DNA of 64,000 bases from Verrucomicrobiaceae bacterium (GCA_016795465.1 JAEUHK010000016.1:1-64000); one strand, 5' to 3'. Numbered from the stretch's first letter, positions 27,954-37,683 are shown. Translations and numbers: made by a program. Notes: generated by a model not told the origin, from the letters alone.

Positions 27954-29393
27954 TCACACGAGCCCGGCGATGGGCGAGCCCATGTAAAGCGTGTGCGGTC
28001 GGCCGGTGAAGTCTTTCCAGATGGTCTCGCGTGGCAGACCGAGGGCTTCGTAAATGGTCGCGGCGAGGTTTTCAGGTGTCTGCGGATCGCTCACGGGATA
28101 GCCGGCGATCTTGTCGCTGGCTCCGATGACGCGACCGCCCTTCACGCCGCCACCGGCGAGCAGCACGCTCTGCACATGCGCCCAATGATCGCGGCCCGGC
28201 AGGGCGGTTTTCGAGATGCTGGAGATCTTTGGCGTGCGGCCAAACTCACTGCCCATGACGATGAGCGTGTCATCGAGCTGGCCGCTGGCATCGAGATCCT
28301 CGATGAGGGCGCTCACGGCCTGGTCCATCGGCGGGAGGAGGTAGTTTTTGAGATTGCCCCAAGCGGCCTGATGCGTGTCCCAGCTCTCGTTGTTGCCCAG
28401 ATTTACCTGGATCATGCGCACGCCGCTGTCGATCAAGCGACGGGCCATGAGCAGCGACCAGCCGAAGCTGTGCCGACCATAGCGGTCGAGCCATTTCGGA
28501 TCGACTTTCTCCAAGCTGAAGGCGTCGTGAACGCTGCGATTGCCGAGAAGGGAGACGGCGGCACTACGGTAGGTGTCGAAGGACTCATCGCCGGCGAGCT
28601 TCGCGAGGTTGTCCGTTTGTTTTTCGAGTGAATCTCGCAGGGAGACGCGGTCGAGCACGCGATCCAGCGAGAGCCCCTGCGGCAGCGAGAGATGCGGTGC
28701 CTGAAACTTCAGCGAGGCATCTTTTTCAAAGCCACGCTCGTGATGAAACAGGTAGCCGGGAAAGGCGCCATAATGATCCGGATGATACGGCGACATCTCC
28801 AAGAACCACGGATCATACTGCGAGCCGAGCATGCCGCCGAATTGACCCGCGAGCGTGCGGCCGGTGCGGTGCACGAGCTTGTCCGGCAGCACGATGGCAG
28901 GCGGGAGATTGTCCTTCCGACGCGGCAGCAGCGCGGTGGCGAGCGCCGCAATGCCGGGATGATCGGACTTCTTCGGCTTCGAGGGATCAAAGCCGAGCGG
29001 CATGTCACTGCGGCCGGTGAGCATGACGTGATGGCCTTGCGAGTGCTCGCTGTGCGGATGGGTGAGCGAGCGGACGAGCGACCACTTTTCGGAGATGCGG
29101 GCCAGTTTGGGCAGATGCTCGCAGATGTGCAGGCCGGGTGTGCGGGTGCGGATGGGCTTGAACTCGCCGCGGAATTCCATCGGCGCGTCCGGCTTCATGT
29201 CGAAGCTCTCCTGCTGCGCCAGCCCGCCGCTGAGGAAGATGTAGATCACCGACTTCGCCCGCGGCGTGGTGGCCGGCGCGGCCATGCTTTGCAAGGCGCT
29301 GAGGTGGTTCATGCCGAGCCCCAGCAAACTCACCGCACCCGCCTGGAGGACCTCACGGCGGGAAAAGGGATGCGCTGGATGCGGGACGGACAT
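27954..29393 (-). CDS. DUF1501 domain protein (secreted, sulfatase/phosphatase-fold-like) with Tat-type signal
   Basis: This 479-aa protein belongs to the DUF1501 family, common in Planctomycetes and Verrucomicrobia and related to the alkaline-phosphatase fold. FSRREVLQAGAVSLLGLG near residues 11-30 resembles a twin-arginine signal. Typical segments are YIFLSGGLAQQESFDMKPDAP, GHHVMLTGR and VMGSEFGRTPK. It lies downstream of the Dabb gene in the same direction (52 bp gap). DUF1501 genes usually pair with DUF1549/DUF1553 cytochrome genes, which are absent here. A long in-frame region to 29630 is the Dabb gene read in another frame, so the ATG at 29393 is used. Confidence 0.9.
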   Translation of the reverse strand: MSVPHPAHPFSRREVLQAGAVSLLGLGMNHLSALQSMAAPATTPRAKSVIYIFLSGGLAQQESFDMKPDAPMEFRGEFKPIRTRTPGLHICEHLPKLARISEKWSLVRSLTHPHSEHSQGHHVMLTGRSDMPLGFDPSKPKKSDHPGIAALATALLPRRKDNLPPAIVLPDKLVHRTGRTLAGQFGGMLGSQYDPWFLEMSPYHPDHYGAFPGYLFHHERGFEKDASLKFQAPHLSLPQGLSLDRVLDRVSLRDSLEKQTDNLAKLAGDESFDTYRSAAVSLLGNRSVHDAFSLEKVDPKWLDRYGRHSFGWSLLMARRLIDSGVRMIQVNLGNNESWDTHQAAWGNLKNYLLPPMDQAVSALIEDLDASGQLDDTLIVMGSEFGRTPKISSISKTALPGRDHWAHVQSVLLAGGGVKGGRVIGASDKIAGYPVSDPQTPENLAATIYEALGLPRETIWKDFTGRPHTLYMGSPIAGLV

Positions 29394-29445
29394 GCGGCAG
29401 GGATTACGCCGCGGCATGGGGAGGTTTTTCCGCCGAAGACGAGGC

Positions 29446-29742
29446 TCAGGGCGTGTGCGGGACGTAGTCGATCTCCATGAACTCGGCCACTTCCGGCAGC
29501 CAGCGCCCTTCCACGAAGGCCACATGGTCCGCGTGAACGTTGTAGAAGGCATACGCGGCCTCGTTGTCGAACTCCATCGACAGGCCGAAGGTGTAGTTGT
29601 TCTTCGGGCTGGTCTGGCGCAGGCACTCAAACTTCTTCACGCCCTCGATGCGGGCGAGTTCGCAGGCGGCACGGAGGAAGTCACGCTCGGCGGCGGAGCC
29701 GGTTTCGTGCTTGAGGCGGAAGACGACGGTGTGGCGGATCAT
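29446..29742 (-). CDS. Dabb (stress-responsive alpha/beta-barrel) family protein
   Basis: This 98-aa protein is a ferredoxin-like dimeric alpha/beta barrel. It begins MIRHTVVFRLKHE, has CELARIEGVKKFECLRQTSPKNNYTFGLSMEF in the middle, and a HADHVAFVEGRWLPEVAEFMEIDY end, all typical of the Dabb family. Members bind small hydrophobic ligands, and no catalytic function can be given. It sits just upstream of the DUF1501 gene in the same direction and diverges from trpB. Confidence 0.85.
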   Translation of the reverse strand: MIRHTVVFRLKHETGSAAERDFLRAACELARIEGVKKFECLRQTSPKNNYTFGLSMEFDNEAAYAFYNVHADHVAFVEGRWLPEVAEFMEIDYVPHTP

Positions 29743-29881
29743 GGCGGGGAAAGAACGGCGGGCGGGTGGAAAAGCTAAAAACTAAAGGATAAAAGATGAA
29801 ACTTGGCTAGCCTCCACGCCCTCACGGGACCTGCCGTGCATCCGGCCATCCTGTTCCAGCGTTTCATCTTTGCTCCCATCC

Positions 29882-31099
29882 ATGTCCTCCCGCACCCTCC
29901 CAGTCCTTCCTGACGCCCACGGCCACTTCGGCAAGTATGGCGGCATGTTCGTGCCTGAAACGCTCATGGCCGCGCTGACGGAGCTTTCCGACCATTACGA
30001 GAAGGCCAAGGCCGATCCGGCCTTCCAAAAGGAACTCGATGGCCTGCTGCATGAGTATGTGGGCCGCCCCACGCCGCTGTATTTTGCCGAACGCTGGACC
30101 GAAAAGCTCGGCGGGGCGAAGATTTACCTCAAACGCGAGGATTTGCTCCACACCGGCGCTCACAAGATCAACAACGCCCTCGGCCAGATCCTGCTGGCGA
30201 AGCGTCTTGGCAAGAACCGCATCATCGCTGAAACCGGTGCCGGCCAGCACGGCGTGGCCACGGCCACAGTGTGCGCCCGCTTTGGCTTCGATTGCACGAT
30301 CTACATGGGCAAGGTGGACATGGAGCGGCAGGCGCTGAATGTCGCCCGCATGCGCTTCCTCGGCGCGAAGGTCGTCGCCGTCACCGCAGGGCAGGCCACG
30401 CTGAAAGAGGCCGTGAATGAGGCCATGCGTGACTGGGTCACGAACGTGCGCACCACGCACTACATCCTCGGCTCCGCCCTTGGCTCGCATCCCTTCCCGA
30501 TGATGGTGCGTGATTTCCATCGCGTGATCGGCGTGGAGGCTCGCCGGCAGATTTTGGAGCGTGAGGAACGCCTGCCGGATCTTCTCGTCGCCTGCGTGGG
30601 CGGCGGCAGCAATTCGATCGGCCTTTTCCATCCCTTCCTGAATGATGAAGGCGTGCGCATGACCGGCGTCGAGGCCGGTGGCGATGGCATCATCCCTGAA
30701 CGCCATGCCGCCCGCTTCCAAGGCGGCCGCCTCGGCGTGCTCCAAGGCACCAAAACATGGCTCCTCGCCAATCCCGATGGCCAAATCGAGCTCACGCACA
30801 GCGTCAGTGCCGGGCTCGACTACGCCGCCATCGGCCCCGAGCATGCCTGGCTGCACGAACAAGGCCGCGTGACCTACAATTACGCCACCGATGCCGAGGC
30901 GCTCGATGCCTTCCAAGAACTTAGCCAGGTCGAAGGCATCATTCCCGCCCTCGAAAGCTCCCACGCCATCGCCGAGGTCAAAAAAGTGGCCCCCACGATG
31001 CGGAAGGATCAAATCATCCTCGTGAACCTCAGCGGCCGCGGCGACAAAGACGTGGCCCAGGCCGCGCGGATGATCTTGGGCGAGGAATTGAAGTTCTGA
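29882..31099 (+). CDS. trpB: Tryptophan synthase beta chain
   Basis: This 405-aa TrpB condenses indole with L-serine to tryptophan using PLP. The Schiff-base Lys95 lies in [11 protein letters not shown]. The catalytic glutamate block is [17 protein letters not shown], and the phosphate-binding loop is GGGSNS. The conserved NLSGRGDKD lies close to the C-terminus. Length and order fit the standard TrpB1 type. The ATG at 29882 is chosen over an upstream TTG. trpA and other trp genes are not adjacent, so trpB stands alone here. A palindromic repeat follows its stop. Confidence 0.96.
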   Translation: MSSRTLPVLPDAHGHFGKYGGMFVPETLMAALTELSDHYEKAKADPAFQKELDGLLHEYVGRPTPLYFAERWTEKLGGAKIYLKREDLLHTGAHKINNALGQILLAKRLGKNRIIAETGAGQHGVATATVCARFGFDCTIYMGKVDMERQALNVARMRFLGAKVVAVTAGQATLKEAVNEAMRDWVTNVRTTHYILGSALGSHPFPMMVRDFHRVIGVEARRQILEREERLPDLLVACVGGGSNSIGLFHPFLNDEGVRMTGVEAGGDGIIPERHAARFQGGRLGVLQGTKTWLLANPDGQIELTHSVSAGLDYAAIGPEHAWLHEQGRVTYNYATDAEALDAFQELSQVEGIIPALESSHAIAEVKKVAPTMRKDQIILVNLSGRGDKDVAQAARMILGEELKF

Positions 31100-31120
31100 T
31101 CACCTTTTGGCACCTTGGTC

Positions 31121-31283
31121 GCGGTAGCGTCGTGGAGTGCGGTGGCAAGCCTTGGCGCGACACCGCTGTCGCGTGCCGGACTGAGTGGTTTGGCCTTTGA
31201 GCTTTCTTCCCGCGCTCGACAGCGGTGTCGCCGATGCAAGGCTGGCCTTGCATCTCTGCCACCGCACTCCACGACGCTGCCGC
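31121..31283. repeat. Nested palindromic repeat element (REP/MITE-like)
   Basis: A 27-nt arm at 31121-31147 pairs with 31257-31283 with a single mismatch; the inner 21 nt are perfect. Inside it CGACACCGCTGTCG (31158-31171) pairs perfectly with 31217-31230. A third short palindrome (ATGCAAGGC...GCCTTGCAT type) lies around 31234-31253. The roughly 160-bp element occupies the gap between trpB and the methyltransferase gene and has no coding potential. It has the form of a repetitive extragenic palindrome. I see no other copy in the window. Confidence 0.7.
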
Positions 31284-31345
31284 GCCTGCGAAACGCAGGG
31301 TGGCGCTAAAGTTGTCATCCGGGCTTACTGGAGCTAAAACACGCC

Positions 31346-31942
31346 ATGATCGACTTACCCCTCAATCCCATCCAGGAGGACATGGCGAAGCTCAAATCGC
31401 TTCTCCACGACTCGCTGTCGCCGCATCTGCCGGCGGCGCAGAAGGACATGCGGATTTTGAATCTGGCGTGCGGGAGGTGTGATGAGGCGGAGACGCTGAT
31501 TCAGGTGGGATCGGATCTCACGAAGGGCGGATCGGTGGAGATGGTGGGGGCGGACATCCGCATCCGCGAGATCCGGCAGGCACGAGAGGCGCATTCCCAC
31601 CTCCCGGCGGAGTTTTTGATCGAGGACGCAACGAAGATCAGCGAGCACAAGCAACTCGGTGATGACTTCAACATGGTCTTCCTGCGCCATCAGAACTTCT
31701 GGCACGGGCAGGAGCTGTGGAAGAAGATTTTCGATCAAGGCATCGCGAAGCTGCGGCCGGATGGGATGCTGGTGATCACGAGCTACTTCGATGTGGAGCA
31801 CCGGCTGGCGCTGCGGGCGCTGGAGGCGCTGGGGATGGAAGTGGTGAGCAACAAGCGGAACAAGGCGAGCCGGGCGCTGAAGGATGCGCCGGGCAAATCG
31901 GTGGACCGCTGGGTGGCGGTGCTGCGGCGGCGGCAGGCGTGA
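31346..31942 (+). CDS. Class I SAM-dependent methyltransferase-like protein
   Basis: In this 198-aa protein a Rossmann methyltransferase motif I, MRILNLACGRCDEAETL, lies at about residues 35-51. An acidic strand follows (EMVGADIRIREIRQA), then a motif-IV-like region FNMVFLRHQNFW and the post-motif KLRPDGMLVITSYFDVEH. Substrate is unknown. The three conserved-looking residues HQN might mark the acceptor site, which is inference. It converges on the 908-aa coiled-coil gene with 6 bp between stops. Confidence 0.75.
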   Translation: MIDLPLNPIQEDMAKLKSLLHDSLSPHLPAAQKDMRILNLACGRCDEAETLIQVGSDLTKGGSVEMVGADIRIREIRQAREAHSHLPAEFLIEDATKISEHKQLGDDFNMVFLRHQNFWHGQELWKKIFDQGIAKLRPDGMLVITSYFDVEHRLALRALEALGMEVVSNKRNKASRALKDAPGKSVDRWVAVLRRRQA

Positions 31943-31948
31943 GGCGGG

Positions 31949-34675
31949 TCACTTCTGCGGCGCGGCTCCTTGGGCGAGGGCCACCAACTGCTGCTTGAGC
32001 GTAAGGATTTTTTCACGCTGGCACTTTTCATCTTCCTCACCGCGGCGGAGTCGTGCTTCGAGGAGTTCGAGGCGTGCCTCGTTCACGCGGATCTTGTCTT
32101 CGAGGCGGCGGTCCTGCTCGCGCAGCGCCTTGTCAGGCATGGTGAAGGTGCCGGTGATGCGGGCGGCACGCGTTTCGTGCGTGCTCGAGGGCTGACGCAA
32201 AGACTCGAGGCGGGCCTCTTCCTGCCTGATGGCCTCGCGAAGGCGGCTGAGACGGTCTTGAAGAGGGGCCAGGCCTTCTTCATTCGACGGACGGGCGGGC
32301 TCAGCGACGTTTGCCGATGGCGGGAAGACGACGCGGGCTCGGCTGGATAGCAGGTGACGCATCGAGGCCATGGACATTTCGATGTCGTTGCGAAGGTTTC
32401 GCGCTTCGAGCGACTCGGGTTGCAGGTCGGCAAGGCGTTTGTGGCCGTCCTGCATGCGCTGGTGCCATTCATCGAGCGCGGTGAAACGCGTTTCGAGGTC
32501 GTCGATCTTTTGCTGCGTTTCCGCGGCTTGTGTGGCGAGAGCTTGCTGACGTTCGGTGTGCTCTTTTTCGAGGCTGTTGGCGGCGAGCAGCAGGTCGTCG
32601 TGGCGCTTGCGCTGGGCCTTTTCAGCCTGCTGGAGGCTTTCGAGGCTGGATTGGGTTTCGCGTGTTTGCTGGCCGAGCGTGTCGAGGGCGGCGCGGAGGT
32701 CTTTTTCGCGGTCGCCGAGCTCGGCGAGGGTTTGTTGAAGTTTGGTGGCTTCGTCGCTCTGTTCCTGAATCTGCTGTTTCAACGCATCGCGAGTGCTTTC
32801 GGAGGCGGAGACTGTCTCGCGGAGTTCTGCGAGGCGTTTTTGCTCATCAGCCAGTGCGGCTGCGGTGGTGTCTCGCTTGGTTTGCAGGGCTTTGAGTTCG
32901 CCACGAGTGTCTTCGAGTGAAGTGGCGGCCTCTGCTTGCTGCTGGCGTGCGGTCTCGATCTCGCGCGTGGTATCCACCAGCGTGCGTGTGACCGAGTGGC
33001 ATTCATCCATGAGCTGGCCGTGCTCGGTGCGCACGGCTTCCATTTGCTGCTGGAGCGAAGTGAAGCGCTTTTGCTGCTCGTCGGCATCGGCTCGGAGGAG
33101 CTGGAGACGCTCGGTGGCATCGCGGCTGGCCGTCTCGGCGTCAGTGAACTTTTGCTTCTCGCTCGCGATCTGATCGCGAAGGGCCTGCAGCTCGTCACGC
33201 GACGTAGCGAGCGCGGCGGTAGCCTCGTTTTGCTGCTGACGGGTGGTTTCGAGATTTTGGGTGAGGGTGTTGAGTTCGCTGGTGAGAGCTTCGCGCTTCG
33301 TGGCGAGCTGCTGCTCGTGCTCGGTGGCTTTCGCGTTCTCGTTTTGCAGGTGGGAGAGCTTCTTTTCCTGCTCGGTGGTGTCGGCACGGAGGCCGTCGAG
33401 CCGGCCGCGGGCCTGGATGGCGGTATCGAGAGTCTCCGAAAGTGTCTTTTGCTCAGCGGAGAGTTGTTCGCGCGCGGATGTTGCCTCGGCGCTGAGGCGG
33501 GAGAGCTCGGCCTGTGTGGTGGTGATGGCCTGCGTGGCGTTTTGATGCTGCTCGCGGAGGGCGGCGAGCTGGCGTGTGGTCGTCTCGATACCCGTGGTGT
33601 TGCTTTGCAGGCGCTGCTCGGTCTCGGTCAGTTTTTTGGTGGCTGCGAGGATCTTGGCTTCGAGTTCTTGCGCCTGCTTTTCGAGGGCGATGCGATGCGT
33701 GTCGCGACGCGAGATGAGCTCGCGGAGCTGGTCCATCTCCCGCTCGAGGCGGCCACGCTGCGCCACGGCCTCTTTGTTGTCGGCCTGGTTTTGCAGGAGG
33801 GTCTTTTCGGCCGCGGCAAACTCCTCGCGGCGTGCTTTGAAGCGTTGATCGAGATTTTCGAACTCGCTGGTCCTCGAGGCGATTTTTTCGAGCAGGGCGG
33901 CAAGCGATTGCTCGCGGGAGGAAACGTCGCCGCTGAGCGAGGTGAAGCGTTGCTCGACGGAGTGAATGTGGTCGTTGGTGACGCGGAGATGCTGCTCGCG
34001 GCCGGCGATTGCTTTTTCGTGCTCGCTGAGCTTTTCCGCGGCCTTGCCGATCTGATCTTGAAGCGAGGTGTGCTGTGAGGAGGCCTCGGTGAGCTTGTTT
34101 TTGATGTCGGCGAGCTGGCGCTCCTCGGCTTCGATTTGCTGGCGCAAGGAGCGACGTGCTTCTTCGGCCGCGGCGACTTCGTCCTGGCGCTCGCGGAGAC
34201 GGTGCTGCTCGTTCTCGAGTTGTTTTCCGACTTCCTGACGGGCGTCTTTGGCGATGGCCAAGGCTTGCTCGTCCTTGGCGATGTCGGCCCTCAGGGCTGC
34301 GGCACGTTCTTCCAGCGAGGCGAGCGTGGCTTCCTCGATCGCGCGGCGTCCAGTGACGTCCTGAAGGCCTGCGAGGCTGTGCTCGTGGCGCGATTGCACG
34401 GCCGCGAGCTCGCGCTGGGCCTCGGCGAGCCTTGCCTCGAGACGGTTTACTCCTCCCGACAGCTCCTCAGACCGGGCGGTGAGGGCGGCGACTTCCGCGG
34501 TGATCTGATCGCGCTGCTGGGTGATCTGGCGGAGCTCTTGGACTTGTTCCGTATGCTGGGCCTCGGCATCACGCACCGCGGCGGTGACTTCAGCCAGGCG
34601 TCCCAATGGGGCATCGACAGCCATGGGAACATGAAGTTCCCGGCCGTTTTCGAGCACGAAGGCGAGCTTGGTCAT
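31949..34675 (-). CDS. Large coiled-coil protein, SMC-like rod without ATPase heads
   Basis: This 908-aa protein is almost entirely charged, Gln/Glu/Lys/Ala-rich heptads from about residue 25 to 770 and again at 820-900. It has no signal peptide, Walker A box or membrane segment, so it should be cytoplasmic. A short N-terminal region (MTKLAFVLENGRELHVPM) and a break near residues 770-830, with Pro and Arg, are the only non-coil parts. A scaffold or cytoskeleton-like role is plausible. It is divergently transcribed from the coiled-coil/TPR gene at 34906. No named family is recognised. Confidence 0.75.
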   Translation of the reverse strand: MTKLAFVLENGRELHVPMAVDAPLGRLAEVTAAVRDAEAQHTEQVQELRQITQQRDQITAEVAALTARSEELSGGVNRLEARLAEAQRELAAVQSRHEHSLAGLQDVTGRRAIEEATLASLEERAAALRADIAKDEQALAIAKDARQEVGKQLENEQHRLRERQDEVAAAEEARRSLRQQIEAEERQLADIKNKLTEASSQHTSLQDQIGKAAEKLSEHEKAIAGREQHLRVTNDHIHSVEQRFTSLSGDVSSREQSLAALLEKIASRTSEFENLDQRFKARREEFAAAEKTLLQNQADNKEAVAQRGRLEREMDQLRELISRRDTHRIALEKQAQELEAKILAATKKLTETEQRLQSNTTGIETTTRQLAALREQHQNATQAITTTQAELSRLSAEATSAREQLSAEQKTLSETLDTAIQARGRLDGLRADTTEQEKKLSHLQNENAKATEHEQQLATKREALTSELNTLTQNLETTRQQQNEATAALATSRDELQALRDQIASEKQKFTDAETASRDATERLQLLRADADEQQKRFTSLQQQMEAVRTEHGQLMDECHSVTRTLVDTTREIETARQQQAEAATSLEDTRGELKALQTKRDTTAAALADEQKRLAELRETVSASESTRDALKQQIQEQSDEATKLQQTLAELGDREKDLRAALDTLGQQTRETQSSLESLQQAEKAQRKRHDDLLLAANSLEKEHTERQQALATQAAETQQKIDDLETRFTALDEWHQRMQDGHKRLADLQPESLEARNLRNDIEMSMASMRHLLSSRARVVFPPSANVAEPARPSNEEGLAPLQDRLSRLREAIRQEEARLESLRQPSSTHETRAARITGTFTMPDKALREQDRRLEDKIRVNEARLELLEARLRRGEEDEKCQREKILTLKQQLVALAQGAAPQK

Positions 34676-34702
34676 GGGAGTGGGAAAGCGTCGGGAGAGA
34701 CC

Positions 34703-34761
34703 GGGACAAGTCCGTGACTTGATTTGGACAAGTTAATCATCTCTACGCTATTTGGGCAAGT
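34703..34761. promoter_or_regulatory. Three GGRCAAGT direct repeats in a divergent promoter region
   Basis: GGGACAAGT (34703-34711), TGGACAAGT (34725-34733) and TGGGCAAGT (34753-34761) recur with spacings of 22 and 28 bases. An inverted CAAGT...ACTTG pair sits in the first interval. They lie in the 230-bp region between two divergent coiled-coil genes and could be operator sites. A weak promoter, TTGGAC, 17 bases, GCTATT, overlaps the second repeat. No regulator is known. Confidence 0.3.
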
Positions 34762-34905
34762 TTTGTGCCGGGATTCTTTTGAAGTTCCTGCCGTGGTCAG
34801 CATGGCCGCAGCTCTCGGCTTGACTGATCCGCCAAGGGCATTGCCAAAGCCTGCGGCAGGCGGTAATGTCACGCCCCCTTTGTCTCCCCCAAACCCTTGC
34901 CCGTC

Positions 34906-37032
34906 ATGAAACGACTGATTTTTGCCCTCCTGCTGCTTTTCGTAGGACTGCTCGTCTCCCCGAGTGTCCATGCGCAGGCCGCTGGCAGCGCCTCGGACCT
35001 GCATTTCAACGGCTTTGTCATCTACAATGAGGCCGGCCGCTTGGAAAAGAGCGGGGATCTCGACATGGCGCTCGCCAAGTACAAGCAGGCTGGGGACCTT
35101 TACGCCACGCTGGAGAAGAATTTCCCAACCTATGAGGTGGAGACGCGGACGAACCGCCAGCGCACGATCGCCACCGCCATCGCCCGGCTGGAAGGCGTGC
35201 AGTCGAAGAATCTCGCGGCCTCGCAGGCGGCGGTAGAGATGGAAAAAGCCCGCATCGCGGCCCAGGTGGCCGCTCAACCGATGCCGCAGACCGCACCGGC
35301 ACCGCTGGCAGGACCGGCGCAGGATTCGAGCGAGATCCCGAGCCTCGATGGATTGCTGCGTGGCTGGGAGAGCAAGATGCGCGGGAAGATTCTCGAGCTC
35401 GAGCGGGACAAGAAGCAGCTCGAAGTCGATCTGAACAAATGGGGTGAGTGGCATAATTGGGCTGCGGGTGAGATGAACCGCGTCACGGGCGAGAATGCCA
35501 CGCTCACGAAGAAGTCCGCTGCGCTCGAGCAGGCTATCCTGGGCATGCAAAACGAGGTCGAGGCCGGTCGTGCTGCCTCCACCCAGCTCAATGATTTGAA
35601 GCAGCAAAAGGCCGCGGTGGACGCGGAACTGGCTAAAAACGCCCGCCAGCTCGCCGCGGCCGAAAAAGCCGCTGCGGAGGCGGCCGCGAAACTCAAAAAC
35701 GCCTCGGACAGCCTCACCGTCATCCAGCAGGAAAAGGCCAAGATCGATGCTGAGCGCGAAAAGCTGACCAAGGAGCGTGACGACGCGATGAAGGAGCGGG
35801 ATGTGGCCGTCAAAGAACGTGATGCTGCCAATGCGAAGGCGCTTGGGGCTCAGGCCGAGGTCGATGCCTTGAAGAAAAAGACGGCGAGCGGCGACATGAA
35901 GAAGCTCATTGCCGAGAACGAGCGTTTGCAGAAGGCGCTCACCGCTGCAGAGAAGCAGGTGGAAGGTCTCAAGGCCGATAACACCCGCAAGGATCAGGAG
36001 ATCACGAAGCTCCGCGGTGATGTGACGACGCTGCAAGGACAGCTTACCGCACTCCGCCAGGAAAGCGCCCAGTATCAGACGCAGGTGGCCGACCTCACCC
36101 GTCAGCTGAAGGAATTGAAGGAGATGCCGGCCGCGGCGAACCCAAATGAACCAAATGCCCTCATCACGCAGGAAAACGAGATGCTGCGGAGCATCATCAT
36201 GCGCCAACTGCGCCTGCAAAACCGCCAGCAGCAGGCAAAGGAGCTTATCATCGCCCAGCTCTCGAAAATGGAGAATGCCTCGACCGATCTGCTCAAGCAG
36301 GTCGAGGAGCTCAAAAACACCCGCATGACCCTCAGCCCTGACGAGGAGAAGCTCTTCAAGGATCCCGCGGCGAAGGAGCTGATCGGTTCGAACGGTGTGC
36401 AGGCCACGCTCATTGCCGCGAGTGCCACGCCGCCCTCCGGCAGCATGCCCACGCCCGGTTCTCTGACCGCGTTGCTGCTGCGTGCGAGCGAGGCTTACAA
36501 CGCGAAGGACTTTGCCACCGCGGTGAAGTTTTATGATGACGCCCTCCGCGTCGAGCCGAAGAGCATCGATGCGCTCATCGGTCTCGGCATGACGCAGCAG
36601 CGTGCCGGCAAGTTTGCCGAATCAGAAGCCGCACTGCAAAAAGCGCTCGCCTACGATCCCGACAACGCCAATGCCGCCTACGCGATGGGCGTGACGCATT
36701 TCAAACAGGAGCGCTGGAAGGAAAGCATGACCTTCTTCGAGAAAAGCCTCGCCAAAACACCGCAGAACGCCAGCGCCCGCCACTACCTCGGCATCATCTC
36801 GACGAAGCTGAACCTCATGGAGCGTGCCGAGCGTGAGTTCAAAACCACGCTGGCCATCGATCCCGAGCATGGTGAGGCGCACTTCAACCTGGCCGTGCTC
36901 TACGCCACCTGGGACCCGCCGCAGTGGGAGAAGGCCCGCGAGGAATACGCCGCCGCGCTGAAAAAGGGCGTGAAGCCGGATGAGAACCTCGAGCGCCTGC
37001 TCGAAGGCGGGAAAAAAGTGTCGCAGAACTAA
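34906..37032 (+). CDS. Exported coiled-coil and tetratricopeptide-repeat protein
   Basis: This 708-aa protein has a clear signal peptide (residues 1-25, ending VHAQA). A short TPR-like region lies near residues 30-75 and long coiled coil at about 140-440. TPR repeats cover about 515-690, with motifs such as SIDALIGLGMTQQRAGKFAESEAALQKALAYDPDN. It is likely a periplasmic scaffold or a partner of an envelope machine. The ATG at 34906 is used because it begins the signal peptide; a TTG at 34897 is an alternative. The small cytochrome gene follows 38 bp later in the same direction, and both end at the terminator near 37650. Confidence 0.85.
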   Translation: MKRLIFALLLLFVGLLVSPSVHAQAAGSASDLHFNGFVIYNEAGRLEKSGDLDMALAKYKQAGDLYATLEKNFPTYEVETRTNRQRTIATAIARLEGVQSKNLAASQAAVEMEKARIAAQVAAQPMPQTAPAPLAGPAQDSSEIPSLDGLLRGWESKMRGKILELERDKKQLEVDLNKWGEWHNWAAGEMNRVTGENATLTKKSAALEQAILGMQNEVEAGRAASTQLNDLKQQKAAVDAELAKNARQLAAAEKAAAEAAAKLKNASDSLTVIQQEKAKIDAEREKLTKERDDAMKERDVAVKERDAANAKALGAQAEVDALKKKTASGDMKKLIAENERLQKALTAAEKQVEGLKADNTRKDQEITKLRGDVTTLQGQLTALRQESAQYQTQVADLTRQLKELKEMPAAANPNEPNALITQENEMLRSIIMRQLRLQNRQQQAKELIIAQLSKMENASTDLLKQVEELKNTRMTLSPDEEKLFKDPAAKELIGSNGVQATLIAASATPPSGSMPTPGSLTALLLRASEAYNAKDFATAVKFYDDALRVEPKSIDALIGLGMTQQRAGKFAESEAALQKALAYDPDNANAAYAMGVTHFKQERWKESMTFFEKSLAKTPQNASARHYLGIISTKLNLMERAEREFKTTLAIDPEHGEAHFNLAVLYATWDPPQWEKAREEYAAALKKGVKPDENLERLLEGGKKVSQN

Positions 37033-37070
37033 TGCATCGCCCCTGAGCCACGTTTCACCGGGACGCGCCC

Positions 37071-37643
37071 ATGAAATCCCTCTGCCTCCTGCTTGCCACC
37101 GCTGTGGCGGCCTCCTCCGCCGACTTCAAAAAAGACATCGAGCCCATCCTCGAGAAGAATTGCTACGAGTGCCACAGCGAGAAGACCGGCAAACGCAAGG
37201 GCGGCTTCGTCTTTGACGACCTGGAGACCTTCAAGCTCGACATCGCTGACAACGATGTGGCGCAGATCAGGCCCGGCAATCCCGATGGCAGCCACTTCCT
37301 CGAAGTCATTGTCAACGCGAGCCACGAAAAGCACATGCCGCCCGATGATCAGCTCTCCAACGGCGACATCCGCAAGCTGACCGAGTGGATCAAGGAGGGC
37401 GCGTTGCTGCCCGGTGTGAAGCCCGCGGTGGCCTCCACCACGCCCAGCGCCCCGAAAAAGTCTCTCCCGCCCATCATGAGCTGGACCAACCTCGAAGGTA
37501 AAACCATCCGCGCGGGCTTTGTGCGCCTCGAAGGTGCCAATGTGGTCCTCCGCATGCCTGCGAACGGCCAGGAAGTGCCGTATCCGATCGCAAAGCTGAA
37601 CGCGGAAAGCCAGAAGCAGGCCCAGGAAGCTGGCGCACCGTAG
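37071..37643 (+). CDS. Periplasmic c-type cytochrome domain protein
   Basis: This 190-aa protein has a short signal peptide (residues 1-17) and one haem motif, CYECH, with Cys31, Cys34 and His35, preceded by FKKDIEPILEKN. A possible distal Met occurs in HEKHMPPD. This is the Planctomycete-type cytochrome C (PSC) pattern. The part after residue 120 is a small beta-rich domain (LPPIMSWTNLEGKTIRAGFVRLEG). It lies 38 bp downstream of the TPR gene and is followed by a good terminator. An electron-transfer partner is unknown. Confidence 0.85.
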   Translation: MKSLCLLLATAVAASSADFKKDIEPILEKNCYECHSEKTGKRKGGFVFDDLETFKLDIADNDVAQIRPGNPDGSHFLEVIVNASHEKHMPPDDQLSNGDIRKLTEWIKEGALLPGVKPAVASTTPSAPKKSLPPIMSWTNLEGKTIRAGFVRLEGANVVLRMPANGQEVPYPIAKLNAESQKQAQEAGAP

Positions 37644-37647
37644 GTCG

Positions 37648-37683
37648 TGCATGCTCTCGATCCACGAGAGCATGTCGTTTTTC
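37648..37683 (+). terminator. Intrinsic terminator after the TPR/cytochrome genes
   Basis: A perfect 10-bp stem, CATGCTCTCG (37650-37659) against CGAGAGCATG (37665-37674), encloses a 5-nt loop and is followed within a few bases by TTTTT (37678-37682). The 37692-39269 sulfatase ends on the other side, so the element may stop both transcripts, although the U-tract faces the plus strand. Confidence 0.75.

Noticed and set aside
29394..29630. N-terminal extension of the DUF1501 protein.
   Set aside because: The region is the Dabb gene read in another frame, and the Tat-type signal begins just after the ATG at 29393.
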